Assembly: GCA_963757115.1 (NCBI GenBank)
Contig: CAVWQV010000008.1
Coordinates: forward strand, 1 to 64,000
DNA from: CAVWQV01 sp963757115
GTDB lineage: Bacteria; Pseudomonadota; Alphaproteobacteria; Acetobacterales; Acetobacteraceae
DNA length: 64,000 nucleotides
Reading direction: 5' to 3'
The position numbers and the translations under genes were made by a program. Below are positions 37,193-46,288 of this stretch, one piece after another; position 1 is the stretch's first letter, and each line of letters begins with the position of its first letter. Under the pieces are notes generated by a model. It ran no database searches, was not told the origin of the DNA, and saw only the letters and a list, made by a program, of their open reading frames with translations.

Positions 37193-38083
37193 TCACTCAA
37201 GCGCCGGCCCAGGACCAATGTGGGGCCTTCCCCGGTCCAACAAATGTTTCACCGATGAGGCGTGCCAGCGCGTGCCTCCCCTTGGCGTCCGCTCGCGCAT
37301 GGCCTCCAACTGAGCGGCGATCTGCTGCAACGTCTTGTCCGGCGCGGCGGCGGAGATGGCCGAGACCAGCGTCACCAGCCTCTCGCTCGCCGGCCGGCGC
37401 GGTGCCGGGTCGAGAAGCTCGCGCTCGACGATGCCTTCCTCCGCCAGCCGTTTCACGGTGAGGCGCAGGCGAGCCGTCGTCCACTTAGCGCCCGATCGGT
37501 TCAGCACGCGCACCACGTCGCCCCAGGGCTGCTGAGGCCGCATCCGGCGCACGGTCGGCAGCCATTCATCCAAGCTGGCGAGGAAACGGTCGAGATGGAC
37601 CTTCCGCATCGCCGCGCTCGCCTTCCTGATCGCCTCCGGGTCACGGGCGGTCAGTCCGGGGTTGCCCCCTACCCTGCCCCGCGTTCGCGCTGCCCTCAGC
37701 CCGGCTTTCGTCCGCTCGGAGATCAGCGCCCGCTCAAGCTGGGCGACGGCGCCGAGAACCTGAAGCGAGAACATCCCCTGCGGCGTCGTGGTGTCGATCG
37801 GGTCGCGCAGCGAGCGGAAATGCGCGCCCTTGGCTTCCAGTTGTTCGATGACGGCGAGCAAATGGGCGACCGAGCGGGCCAGCCGATCGAGGCGCACCAC
37901 GACCAGGGTTTCGTCGGGCCGAATGCTGCGAAGAAGCTCGGCGAGCACGGGCCGGGACCGATCGGCGCCGGATGCGTGCTCCTCATGCACCTCGGCGCAG
38001 CCCGCGGCGCGCAACTCGTCTTTCTGCGGGTCGGTCCCCTGCTGGTCGGTGGAGACACGGGCGTAGCCGATGAGGCGAGGCAT
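37193..38083 (-). CDS. Serine recombinase (resolvase/invertase family)
   Basis: 296 residues. Catalytic Ser11 in IGYARVSTDQQ, the Arg-rich LVVVRLDRLARSVAHL, GMFSLQVLGAVAQLERALIS and ERTKAGLRAARTRGRVGG, then an extended C-terminal part (~150 residues) longer than a Tn3 resolvase and with its own winged-helix-like segment (TTARLRLTVKRLAEEGIVER). Probably resolves multimers or mobilises DNA. Located between the hydrolase operon and the par genes. Confidence 0.88.
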   Translation of the reverse strand: MPRLIGYARVSTDQQGTDPQKDELRAAGCAEVHEEHASGADRSRPVLAELLRSIRPDETLVVVRLDRLARSVAHLLAVIEQLEAKGAHFRSLRDPIDTTTPQGMFSLQVLGAVAQLERALISERTKAGLRAARTRGRVGGNPGLTARDPEAIRKASAAMRKVHLDRFLASLDEWLPTVRRMRPQQPWGDVVRVLNRSGAKWTTARLRLTVKRLAEEGIVERELLDPAPRRPASERLVTLVSAISAAAPDKTLQQIAAQLEAMRERTPRGGTRWHASSVKHLLDRGRPHIGPGPALE

Positions 38084-38568
38084 GCGGGTTTTTACAATAT
38101 CGGGAGTGGGTGCGCTACGGACGTTTCATCTCTGCCCCGAGGCTTGATCCGCGCCGGTCTCGCCGCAAAACGGCCCCGGTAGGATGCCCGTGCCCGGTGA
38201 GTGCGCGTTTCGCCTCTCATGCAGGGAGCAATGCGAGTTGCCACGGTCCAGCGGTCAGGATTAAGCCCACTTTTTGACCCCAACCGGGAATATGGGTCAG
38301 CCAGCGTGTAACCCTCTGACGAATTTGCGGAGATGCGAGGGAAACCGCGGGTTGCTTTCAAAACGTCGGCCCAGGTCAAATGTGTCGGCACCTTCGACTG
38401 AGCTCGCCTCGGCTTCCTGCTCGCCACGATGAGCGGGATCTTCGCGGCTCTGTGCCGGCCGTGGTGGAGCCGCCGGCTCGGTTGTCTCCCGTGCGGCAGG
38501 AGGCGCGGGACCGCCCTGCTTCCCTCCCCTTCCGCTCGGCTGAGGCATTCTAACCGTCTTACGGTAAG
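38084..38568 (-). other. Region between recombinase and par genes; possible small ORF 38297-38548
   Basis: A minus-strand frame of 83 codons (38548 to 38297) starts 21 bases after the par partner gene. It encodes a Pro/Gln/Arg-rich N-terminus and FESNPRFPSHLRKFVRGLH. It could be a third par-operon gene, but no family or RBS supports it. The overlapping 38427-38092 frame seems less likely. At 38554-38580 there are two TACGGTA/TCATACG words like those of the par repeat region. Confidence 0.3.
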
Positions 38569-38910
38569 TCAGTCATACGTCCGACGCTTCTTCGTCCCCT
38601 TCAGATCAGCCTCTGGCACCGGATAACCTGCCTCGGAGAAAACGCGGGCGATCAGCCTCCGCAAGCCGCCCTCCGGCTCCGCCGCGTGGGCAAGCGTTCG
38701 AGCAAAGCTCTTTGATGCCTTGAACGACATCATCAGCGATGGCTCAGCCTTCGCGGGGAGCTCGGGTGCTGGCGGCGGGACATAGGCCGGCTGCGGCGCG
38801 GTAGGTATCAACCTGGTTGCGAGCGGGCCAATGGTCGCCGCTATTTCGGCGCTCGATGGACGGGGCTCATCATCTTCGGGCTCTTCGATTCGCTTCGGCT
38901 TGAAGCTCAT
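38569..38910 (-). CDS. ParA-partner protein (candidate centromere-binding protein)
   Basis: 113 residues: an acidic, Pro-rich N-terminal half and a basic C-terminal half (MMSFKASKSFARTLAHAAEP, LRRLIARVFSEAGYPVPEAD, KGTKKRRTYD). Not similar to ParB proper, but size, basic tail and the ATGA overlap with parA (38907-38910) are as expected for the small ParB-analogue of class Ib par systems. Likely binds the repeats upstream of parA. Confidence 0.55.
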   Translation of the reverse strand: MSFKPKRIEEPEDDEPRPSSAEIAATIGPLATRLIPTAPQPAYVPPPAPELPAKAEPSLMMSFKASKSFARTLAHAAEPEGGLRRLIARVFSEAGYPVPEADLKGTKKRRTYD

Positions 38911-39563
38911 GCTGCCTTCCTCGCCGGCTTGGCTGGGATAGCCTTAAGAGCGACCAACTCGCCGACCATATTTGCAGCCTGCCCTCCCACCTTCCCGGTG
39001 AGAGGCACCCTCCCCGACAGCGACAGCTTGCCAAAGTCGGACAGATCGCTCAGGTGCTGCTCGATCAATGGCAACTTTGCTGCGTCCAGGTCGCCGAGAA
39101 CCGCCCGTTCGACCAAGCCGCGCGGATTCCAACGAGAACGGACGATCCGAAGCGGTATCTTCCTGTTCCCCGCCTTCCCGAATGCCTCCACCTGCCGGGC
39201 CGTCCGCATCGCCTCCACGGCGCTGGCGCGATCCGGCATAACGGGAATGAGCACGAGGTCGGCGGTGCCGGCGGCGAAAGCTGCCGTCGTGTTTCCGAAC
39301 CCAGCCGTGTCGATCAGCACCACGTCGAAGGCTGCAGCCTTTGCCTGGGCGGCATCGACGATCTCCTCTTGCCGGATCTCGCAGGTACAGTCGATCGGTG
39401 GTCCCTCATACAGCTTGTGCCATTGGAAGTAGCAAGCGTTCGGATCGGCGTCGATGACCGCGACGCTATACCCGGCCCCTGCCAAGTTACCGCTTAAGAT
39501 CATGATGATAGCGCTCTTCGAGCAGCCACCCTTGCTCGACGAAACGGTGATTATCCGTCCCAT
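38907..39563 (-). CDS. parA: ParA-family partition ATPase
   Basis: 218 residues without an N-terminal HTH (short, class Ib type). Deviant Walker A SSSKGGCSKSA (Lys11, Lys16), Walker A' VAVIDADPNACYFQW, Walker B DVVLIDTAGFGNTTAA. It partitions the plasmid with its small partner. Cys-Ser in place of the common Val/Ala-Gly before Lys16 is unusual, but both lysines are present. Upstream repeats begin 18 bases before the start. Confidence 0.9.
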   Translation of the reverse strand: MGRIITVSSSKGGCSKSAIIMILSGNLAGAGYSVAVIDADPNACYFQWHKLYEGPPIDCTCEIRQEEIVDAAQAKAAAFDVVLIDTAGFGNTTAAFAAGTADLVLIPVMPDRASAVEAMRTARQVEAFGKAGNRKIPLRIVRSRWNPRGLVERAVLGDLDAAKLPLIEQHLSDLSDFGKLSLSGRVPLTGKVGGQAANMVGELVALKAIPAKPARKAA

Positions 39564-39580
39564 GCTCCGCTCTCCGAAGA

Positions 39581-39866
39581 GACGGTATGACGATCTTACC
39601 GTCCAATGTCTGATAGTGTTAATCTAAACCATGTATGAATCGCAATACCGTATGACGCACAGTCTTGTCATACGGTAACCCGGACGCGCCAAAGGGCGGA
39701 TACGGTAGGACCGTTTTACAGTAACCCGGCATGACCCGTACGACAGAGAGATGAGCGGGCGAGTATGACGTAGGGACCAGAATACGGTATGACCCAATCT
39801 GCGGCGTCAAAGCTGTGCGGACAAGGGCGTCCGACGGTATGACGACCTACAATATGACGTATGACG
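39581..39866. repeat. parS: Repeat-rich centromere/operator region upstream of parA
   Basis: At least seven variants of TACGGTATGACG on both strands: GACGGTATGACG (39581), an inverted TACCGTC nine bases after it, ATACCGTATGACG (39645), GTCATACGGTAAC (39667, inverse), GATACGGTAGGACCG (39699), GAATACGGTATGACCC (39780), CGACGGTATGACGAC (39832) and AATATGACGTATGACG (39851). Density and place directly before parA are typical of a partition site that doubles as operator. Confidence 0.8.
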
Positions 39867-40085
39867 AAAAGTTGCGGGAGGGCGGCGGCAGAGGCGGAAA
39901 TCCCGTGCGGTCCTGCAGGCTCTCCATGGGCGGGGCGCCTAGCAGGGCAGGGGCCTTTCCCCGCGAAGAGAAGCCGCCCTGCGCCTGGTCGACCTGAGCG
40001 ACCGCCCCAAACCCCCCGACGATGATCCGGAGACCGCGGAATACAAACCCTATGCTCCGCGCGAGGTTGCCTGGCGCCGGGGTAT

Positions 40086-40206
40086 TTAGCCGCCCTTAAC
40101 GCAAGTTACGCGGCAAAGTCCCGGAGTAGCGAAAGCAACAGGGCTGGTTGCTTTCAGAACATGTTTTCCGGCAAGGGAAGTCAGCAGGTTAACCGGAGCC
40201 GGCCGC
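40086..40206. repeat. Upstream control region shared by both DUF1403 genes, copy 2
   Basis: Counterpart of 35215-35320 in inverse orientation: CCGCCCTTAACGCAAGTTAC, CGGCAAAGTCCCG, GCTGGTTGCTTTCAGAACAT. About 70% alike by eye. The preceding ~220 bases (39867-40085) show no gene. Confidence 0.55.
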
Positions 40207-41388
40207 ATGCAGACTGGGGCAGGGGAGAAGGAGGACGAGGACCAGGAGGAAAACTGGTTCCGGCATCCCTGGGAGGACGAGCCGGCGGACGAGCCGCCCG
40301 AAACGGGTCCGGCGCCACGAGCCGGCGGGTTCCAGGAACCCGCCACCGTGCTGGACGCCGAAGCGCTTTTGTTGCCCCTGGCCGGGGCCAGCGCCGCGCT
40401 CGCCCGGCTCGACGCTCGATTGGAGACCGCCGATCCCGCTGTAGGGGAAGGCCTGCGGGCGCGCATAGCGCTGCGCGAGGCCGCCGGCTGGCTTGCCCAC
40501 CAGCACGCCACCTGGGTCCACCCGATCGATCTCGGCCTGCGGGAGGCCGGGCTGACCGGCTCGCTCATCGCCGCGGCGATGGCCGGCCGACTGCGCGACG
40601 CCCTGCCGGCCACGACGCACGCGGGCGCGGCGGCGGCAGACGCGATGGCGTCCGCGGTGGCGGAGGATCGCGCCATTGCCCAGGCGCTGCAGCTCGGCCG
40701 GCTATGGCGGCGGCTGGCCGAGCACCGCAGCTGGGCGCCACTCGCGGAGACCGCGTCGTTACGCCAGCTGCTGGCGCAACTGGGCGACCACGCGCAGACC
40801 GAGGACGGATTGGCGGACTGGCTCGGCCGCTTCGCCAGCCGTCGCGCCGCCGCGTCCAGCGCGGCCGCAGGGGGCGCATTGCCGGCCCTGGTGCTGGCCG
40901 CGCAGGCGGCGCAGGCGTGGCCGGAGTGGCAGCACCCGGAGGAGGGGAGGGGAGATCGGCTGGCTACCGCCGCCGTGTTCCTGGCCGCCTGCATCTGGCG
41001 CTGGTCCGACGCGACGCCGGCGATCGCGCTGCCCATCTGGTCGGCAACGCCGCGGCAACTCGACTCCCTGGCCCTGACGACCGGGCCCCTCTGGGTGGCG
41101 GACTTCCTCGGCGTCATCACCGACGCCACCCAGTGCGCCGGGCAGGAGCTCACCCGTTTGCAGACCGCCGCCGAACGGGCCGCAACCCTGCGCCGCACCG
41201 CGCGCTCGCAGCTGCCGGCCGCCGCTGTCCTTGCGCTGCGGCTTCCCGTGCTCACGGCTCGCGGCTTGGCGGATCAGCTCCGGATCAGCCCGCAGGCGGC
41301 ACTCGGCCTGCTCAAGGAGCTGGTCGCCGCCGGCGTGCTGCGCGAGGCAACGGGCCGAGCATCCTGGCGCGCCTTCGTGGTGGCTTGA
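40207..41388 (+). CDS. DUF1403-family plasmid protein with C-terminal HTH
   Basis: 393 residues. An acidic N-terminus (AGEKEDEDQEENWFRHPWED), then the family pattern of an Ala-rich LAGASAALARLDARL, RARIALREAAGWLAHQHATW and LQLGRLWRRLAEH. The C-terminus is a helix-turn-helix-like LTARGLADQLRISPQAALGL with the closing VLREATGRASWRAFVV that in DUF1403 proteins follows the HTH. Family members are common on rhizobial and rhodobacteral plasmids; function unknown. A truncated copy lies at 34690. Confidence 0.7.
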   Translation: MQTGAGEKEDEDQEENWFRHPWEDEPADEPPETGPAPRAGGFQEPATVLDAEALLLPLAGASAALARLDARLETADPAVGEGLRARIALREAAGWLAHQHATWVHPIDLGLREAGLTGSLIAAAMAGRLRDALPATTHAGAAAADAMASAVAEDRAIAQALQLGRLWRRLAEHRSWAPLAETASLRQLLAQLGDHAQTEDGLADWLGRFASRRAAASSAAAGGALPALVLAAQAAQAWPEWQHPEEGRGDRLATAAVFLAACIWRWSDATPAIALPIWSATPRQLDSLALTTGPLWVADFLGVITDATQCAGQELTRLQTAAERAATLRRTARSQLPAAAVLALRLPVLTARGLADQLRISPQAALGLLKELVAAGVLREATGRASWRAFVVA

Positions 41389-41699
41389 GCGGTGGCGCGC
41401 ATGGCTGCCGAGCATCAGCCCCGGCGGCGGCATGGGTGCGATATCGGCGTCCCAGCGGCCCGATTAACCTGAAAGGAGCAAAAGAGGGCAGGACAGGGGA
41501 GAACGAGGCTAGGCCATGGAGGCTGGCGACAAAACCTCCCGCTCTGGCCTCTTTGGCAACCCACCCCCATCTATGCTGCGTTGCACCATAGCCAACGGCA
41601 AAGTAGCCGGGGCGGGCGGGCCAGTGGCTCGTCAAATGCCGTGACCGGGGACGACTGGAACACCAGCGGCATCGCCCACACTTCTGTTGCAGAGGCACC
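41389..41699. other. Gene-free stretch after DUF1403
   Basis: No coding similarity seen on either strand. Includes A/G-rich GGAGCAAAAGAGGGCAGGACA. Separates the DUF1403 gene from the fragment zone that follows. Confidence 0.4.
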
Positions 41700-41945
41700 G
41701 GTTGATCATTTTCGACCGCCCCGGCTTCGGTTACAGTGAGCACCTGTGCGCGCGTTCATGACGCTGCCCAACGCCGCCAATGGTGGCTTGCAGGGTCTGC
41801 AGCAGAGCATGACCGGGCTCATCGGGGGCGTCATGCGGAACCAACCTGTGCGCCACGCAGGAGCTGTTCCAGATCGCCCCCCCGGGCGCTCTGGTCGAGC
41901 TGCAGCAGCGCTTCGCGCGAGTATCTGGATGCGCTGATGCCCGGT
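41700..41945 (+). pseudogene. Scraps of an alpha/beta-hydrolase and a phasin-like protein
   Basis: At 41703-41745 one reads LIIFDRPGFGYSEH, the beta-strand/oxyanion segment of alpha/beta hydrolases, followed by a stop. From ~41775, in two frames, NGGLQGLQQSMTGLIGGVMR and LFQIAPPGALVELQQRFARE, then YLDAL, as in phasin-type proteins. Both are short fossils with shifts. Confidence 0.45.
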
Positions 41946-42069
41946 CAGGTTGGCCGACCACGAAGTGCGTTGCGCCACCATGCTGCTTGCTTTCCAGCAC
42001 AGCCACTATCTCGCCGCACGGGGATGATACGGACACGTGATCCGCACTTCCGATCTCAGACACCCGGCA

Positions 42070-42205
42070 GCATGACGCTGTTCCGTCCGGCACCGGTAAA
42101 CCCATCTGGCCTCCGCACTCGGCGTCGAGGCCATCCGCGCCGAGCGCAGCGTCTACTTCTCCCCGCTCGCCGACCTCATCGACAGCCTGGCCAAGGCGCC
42201 GTGCT
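42070..42205 (+). pseudogene. IstB-like ATPase fragment (IS21 family)
   Basis: GTGK (Walker A end), then, after a one-base shift, LASALGVEAIRAERSVYFSP and LADLIDSLAKA, the helix and strand following Walker A in IstB. About 40 codons remain. Sequence differs from the IstB at 30704, so a different IS21 element left this scar. Confidence 0.6.
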
Positions 42206-42218
42206 CACGCGGGTTACT

Positions 42219-42383
42219 CTACGGATCGATGCGCAACAGATGCGCCCGCACCTCGTCTAGCTCGCGCTGGCTGGTCGCAAGCCGCTGCTGGGCAAGGGCG
42301 AGGGCGGTCGTGTCCCGGACAACGCAGCGCTCGATATCAGCCTGGTGATCAAGGAGCGCGTCGAGTTCAAGGTCGTCCGGCAT
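42219..42383 (-). CDS. Small coiled-coil protein (54 residues)
   Basis: ATG 42383 opens MPDDLELDALLDHQADIERC, then ALAQQRLATSQRELDEVRAH and LLRIDP, stop at 42219. An acidic, heptad-like pattern suggests one helix or coiled coil. No family known. Coding is plausible from composition only. Confidence 0.35.
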   Translation of the reverse strand: MPDDLELDALLDHQADIERCVVRDTTALALAQQRLATSQRELDEVRAHLLRIDP

Positions 42384-42621
42384 GTTTGGTGCCTCTGCCG
42401 AAGAGAAGGCCGGGCATGAGCCCGGCCGCTAGTGCTAGTGAGCGAACCGGCCGCTAGTGCTAGAGAGCGAACCGTAAGTGCACCGAGCCCTCGGGAATAA
42501 AGCCCGGCCGCAGTTGCCCGGTAGCAGCGCCGATCTACATACGGAACCCACCGACCCGGTCGCCTCACGGCGAGTTGTGGCGGTGTCATGATCGTGTTCG
42601 CCGGGCAGGGAGCGCCGTGCG

Positions 42622-42810
42622 TTGCATGATGCACTGACAGCGGGACTTTCCCGTGCCGAAGCCCGATCCCCTGTTGAACAATCCCGCAAGCTCATTGAGC
42701 GATCGCGGCGGTTGATCGAATTGAGCAGAATCGAACGGGCTCACACAGCCGTTATTATCGCTGAGAGCCGGAAGGCCTTGGAGCGGTCCCGGAAGCGAGG
42801 CGCCGAATGA
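42622..42810 (+). CDS. Small Ser-Arg helical protein with internal repeats
   Basis: 62 codons if translated from TTG 42622. The body repeats a unit of about seven residues, x-xSRKLIE: VEQSRKLIERSRRLIELSR, then ESRKALERSRKRG. This gives an amphipathic helix with Arg on one face. Start codon unclear. Similar short repeat helices occur beside signalling genes in this bacterial group; no function assigned. Confidence 0.4.
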   Translation: MHDALTAGLSRAEARSPVEQSRKLIERSRRLIELSRIERAHTAVIIAESRKALERSRKRGAE

Positions 42811-42857
42811 CTGCGCGATCCCGCTGTCTCCATCGCCGTTGACAGGGGACCACGGCA

Positions 42858-42986
42858 ATGACATCCGCCGTCGGTGTGACCCAGCCCCATAGCAACGACA
42901 ATCCACCCCCGCCGCCCGGCAGTCCCGAGGCACGCGCGGCGGGCTGCATCTGCTCGCCGAACCAGAACCGCAATGGCCAAGGGTAG
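42858..42986 (+). CDS. Small Pro-rich, Cys-containing protein (42 residues)
   Basis: ATG 42858: MTSAVGVTQPHSNDNPPPPP, then GSPEARAAGCICSPNQNRNG and stop at 42986. The GSPEAxAAGCxC...N..G pattern recurs in short uncharacterised proteins where Cys pairs may bind metal; here the usual C-terminal Cys part is missing, so it may be truncated. Confidence 0.4.
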   Translation: MTSAVGVTQPHSNDNPPPPPGSPEARAAGCICSPNQNRNGQG

Positions 42987-43895
42987 AATGTGCCGGGAAA
43001 GGGCAGGGTGTTCGCCTCGCTGTACCTGGTGCCCGGTTCACGGCATCTGCCAGGTGATCGAGGCGCTGCAGACTCCAAACGCCGAAACCGACATAAACTA
43101 TGTCGGTTCTATGCACGCGCCCGCCGTTCGTCCTTGTACGCGCCTACCGGCACGCTGAGCACGGCCAGCAGATCCTTATCGGGCAAATCCTCGGTGCAGC
43201 CGGCCACGGGAGCAAGCCGCAATGATGCCCTCGTAATGCACTCGGTGCATCCCAAGGTCTGGCTTGAATAAGCGAGAGAGATTCAGGTGATGCAGACTGG
43301 GCAGCGGCGGGCGGCAGCGCGGCAGCACGCGGGTGGGTTTCGATCAGGTCGAGCAGGCGGGATTCGATTGGACGGCGCATGTCGAGTGTTCCTCGGTTAA
43401 CCGAGGGCCAGGGCGCGGCACCCGCACGGCAAAGCTCTCCCGCCGCAAGTCAGGGCTTGCAAAAAGCACGGAGAGAAGGGAGAATCTGGTTCTCAGGACA
43501 GATTATCCCGGCTCTGCCGGAATTTGGGGGCCGCCTTCGGGCGGCCTTCGGTTTTAGGTCTGGGTCATTGGCTCCTATGCGACTCGCTGGCACGGCACCG
43601 GCGATGCCAGCCAGTTCGGATGGAACTCGCCAAGGGGCAAAGCGCGAAATCTCTGACCGGGAACGGACAGACGCAAGCGGCTACCAGGCGGTGACACACG
43701 CCTGCTCTCTTGCGGAGGTAAGCAGCCAGTCTTCATCAGTCGGTGTTGGCTCCGGTCGGCTGCGACGCTCTGAGTGGCCCTCTCGACTTCAGCGGAACTT
43801 CCGGCGGCTTGCTCGTGCTGGCTGCCCCAGCACCCAACTTTTATACCGCACAACATAATCACTTATAGCATATCTTATGCGCACGCTCGGGAGCC
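42987..43895. other. Gene-poor stretch
   Basis: A minus-strand frame 43380-43144 starts MRRPIESRLLDLIETHPRAA but has no family support and no RBS; I leave it as doubtful. Apart from the hairpin at 43529 nothing else is recognised. Confidence 0.3.
43529..43555 (+). terminator. Rho-independent terminator-like hairpin
   Basis: GGCCGCC-TTCG-GGCGGCC, a seven-pair GC stem with a UUCG tetraloop, followed by TTCGGTTTT. Strong hairpin with a short T-run on the + strand. No clear gene ends right before it, so it may belong to a lost transcript. Confidence 0.55.
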
Positions 43896-44198
43896 ATGCA
43901 AGGATCCGATCCGGCCCGATCCCAGCTTACCCCCGACGCGGTGTGGAGACGCAGGACCCAGCGGTGTTTTGCCAGGAGGGGCTACTCCCGGGCGCACCGC
44001 TACACGTCTGGGCATCTGAAAGCGCGGGTCTACCGCGAATACGGCATCCCGCGCGGGGTGCACCACTACGAGATGGACCACCCGGTCCCGCTCAGTCTTG
44101 CGGCGCGGACGTCGCACCAACTCTGGCACATACCGCGACACGCATCCCCCCACGGGCCGGATTTCATGATCAAGATCGAGGCCGTGGCGGCCACGTGA
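43896..44198 (+). pseudogene. HNH-endonuclease-like/DHLIPL-type protein, damaged
   Basis: 100 codons: LTPDAVWRRRTQRCF, HLKARVYREYGIPRGVHHYE, MDHPVPLSLA. The pattern K..VY..YGI....YE.DHLIPL.LGG is that of a common exported HNH-like family. After LSL the expected GG.N...NLWPQ is present only roughly and in another frame, so one indel probably disrupted it. Confidence 0.45.
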
Positions 44199-44224
44199 GA
44201 CTGAGCGACTTTGGCTGAGGAAAC

Positions 44225-44436
44225 TCACGCCGGCAGCAAAGAGGCATGCGCCGGCCAAGCACCACGAGTGCGGCGGGCAGCACGTCCAGCACCGCGGCAA
44301 CCAGCAGCGGGAGGCCACAGCGACCCGAAGCGTCGTGCAGCACGCCGTACAAGCCCGGTCCCATCGCCGCGGCAAGGCTGGATGCCGCGCGGGACGCCAA
44401 GCTGACTGACCGCGGAACCCGGCCCGGCGCGGGCAT
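44225..44436 (-). pseudogene. C-terminal fragment of an MFS transporter
   Basis: RAASSLAAAMGPGLYGVLHD, then ASGRCGLPLLVAAVLDVLPA and ALVVLGRR: the last two TM helices of a major-facilitator permease. Nothing precedes it; broken at the edge of repeat arm B. Confidence 0.5.
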
Positions 44437-44510
44437 GCGGACACTCCAGAAGGTCCCATGCTCCCCTGACGATGGCTGCCGGGCCGAAACCTTCTATAAG
44501 ACCGGTCGCC

Positions 44511-46234
44511 ATGTCCCTCCTGCGCCGCTTCGCCAGCTACTACCGCCCGCACCGCAAGCTGTTCATGCTCGACTTCGGCTGCGCCGTGCTGTCCGGCCTG
44601 CTGGAGCTCGCCTTCCCGCTCGCCGTCCGCGTCTTCGTCGACCGGCTGCTCCCCGGCCGCGACTGGCAGCTCATCGCCCTCTGCGCATCCGGGCTCGTCC
44701 TGCTCTACCTGCTCAACACCGCCCTGATGGCGATCGTCACCTACTGGGGCCACGTGCTCGGGATCGCGCTCGAGACGGAGATGCGCCGCCGCGCCTTCGC
44801 CCACCTGCAGCGCCTGTCCTTCTCGTTCTACGACGAGCAGAAGACCGGCCACCTGATCGCCCGCGTCACCAAGGACCTCGAGGACATCGGCGAGGTCGCC
44901 CACCACGGCCCGGAGGACCTGTTCATCGCCGTGATGACGTTCGTCGGCGCGTTCGTGCTGATGTTCGCCGTCAACGCCGGCCTGGCGCTCCTCACCGCCG
45001 TTGTCGTGCCGCCGATCCTGTTCCTCGCCATCCGCTACGGCAACCGCATGACGCAGAACTTCCGGGCGATCTTCGCCGGGATCGGCGCCTTCAACGCGCG
45101 GGTCGAGGAGAACATCGGCGGCATGCGCGTCGTCCAGTCCTTCGCCAACGAGGCGCACGAGCGGCGCCTGTTCGCCCGCGAGAACGACGCCTACCGGCGC
45201 ACCAAGCTGCAGGGCTACCGCCTGATGGCGGCGAGCACGGCGCTGACCTACCTTTCGATGCGCGCGACCCAGATGCTCGTCATGGTCGCGGGCACCTGGT
45301 TCGTCCTGCACGACCAGCTGACGCCCGGCGGCTTCGTCGGCTTCCTGTTGCTGGTCGGCGTGTTCTTCCGCCCCGTCGAGAAGATCAGCGCCGTGCTGGA
45401 GACCTATCCCAAGGGGATCGCCGGCTTTCGCCGCTACTGCGAGCTGATGGACACCGAGCCGATGCTGGTCGACCTCCCCGGCGCCCGCCCCGCGCCGCCG
45501 CTCGCCGGCGACATCGTGTATGACGCCGTGACGTTCGGCTACGACCCCGGCTCGCCCGGTGCTGCGCGACGTCAACCTGCGCATCGCGGCGGGCCAGACC
45601 GTCGCCTTCGTCGGCCCGTCCGGCGCCGGCAAGAGCACGCTCTGCGCGCTGCTGCCCCGCTTCTACGACATCCAGGGCGGCCGCATCACCATCGACGGCA
45701 TCGGACATCCGCGCGATGACGCTGGAATCGCTGCGGCGGCAGATCGGCGTCGTGCAGCAGGACGTGTTCCTGTTCGCCGGCACGCTGCGCGAGAACATCG
45801 CCTACGGGCGTCTCGGCGCGAGCGAGGCGGAGATCCTGCAGGCCGCCGGCCGCGCCCGCCTGGCCGGGACGATCGCCGACCTGCCGCAGGGGCTGGACAC
45901 GGTGCTCGGCGAGCGCGGCGTGAAGCTCTCCGGCGGCCAGCGCCAGCGCGTGGCGATCGCGCGCATGTTCCTGAAGAACCCGCCGATCCTCATCCTCGAC
46001 GAGGCGACCAGCGCGCTCGACAGCGAGACCGAGCGCGCGATCCAGCAATCGCTGGCCGAGCTCGCTGCCGGCCGCACCAGCCTCGTCGTCGCGCACCGCC
46101 TGGCGACGATCCGCGACGCCGACCAGATCGTCGTGGTGGACGGAAGCGGCGTCGTCGAGCAGGGCCGCCACGGCGAGCTGCTGGCGGCGGGCGGCGCGTA
46201 TCGCCGCCTGCACGACGTGCAGTTCGGCGCCTGA
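44511..46234 (+). pseudogene. ABC exporter (MsbA-like), copy B, two single-base insertions
   Basis: ATG 44511 (MSLLRRFASYYRPHRKLF) gives the complete TMD. Relative to copy A an extra G near 45550 (GACCCCGGCTCGCC) and an extra C near 45704 (GGCATCGGACATCC) shift the frame between the TMD and the NBD. Beyond the second the frame again matches copy A to LSGGQRQRVAIAR and the stop at 46234. Copy A lacks these insertions but has a 17-base N-terminal deletion. A hybrid of the two would encode a full ~574-residue exporter. Confidence 0.88.
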
Positions 46235-46288
46235 CTGGCTTCAGGACTGCGCCGGCACCGCTTTCCGACAAGCCAGAGAGGAAATGGC

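Noticed and set aside
39581..39866. CRISPR array
   Set aside because: Repeats are short, imperfect and on both strands, with no regular spacers or cas genes; partition site fits better.
43379..43858. Rightward 159-codon frame
   Set aside because: Crosses the terminator-like hairpin, no RBS, no family; composition not protein-like.
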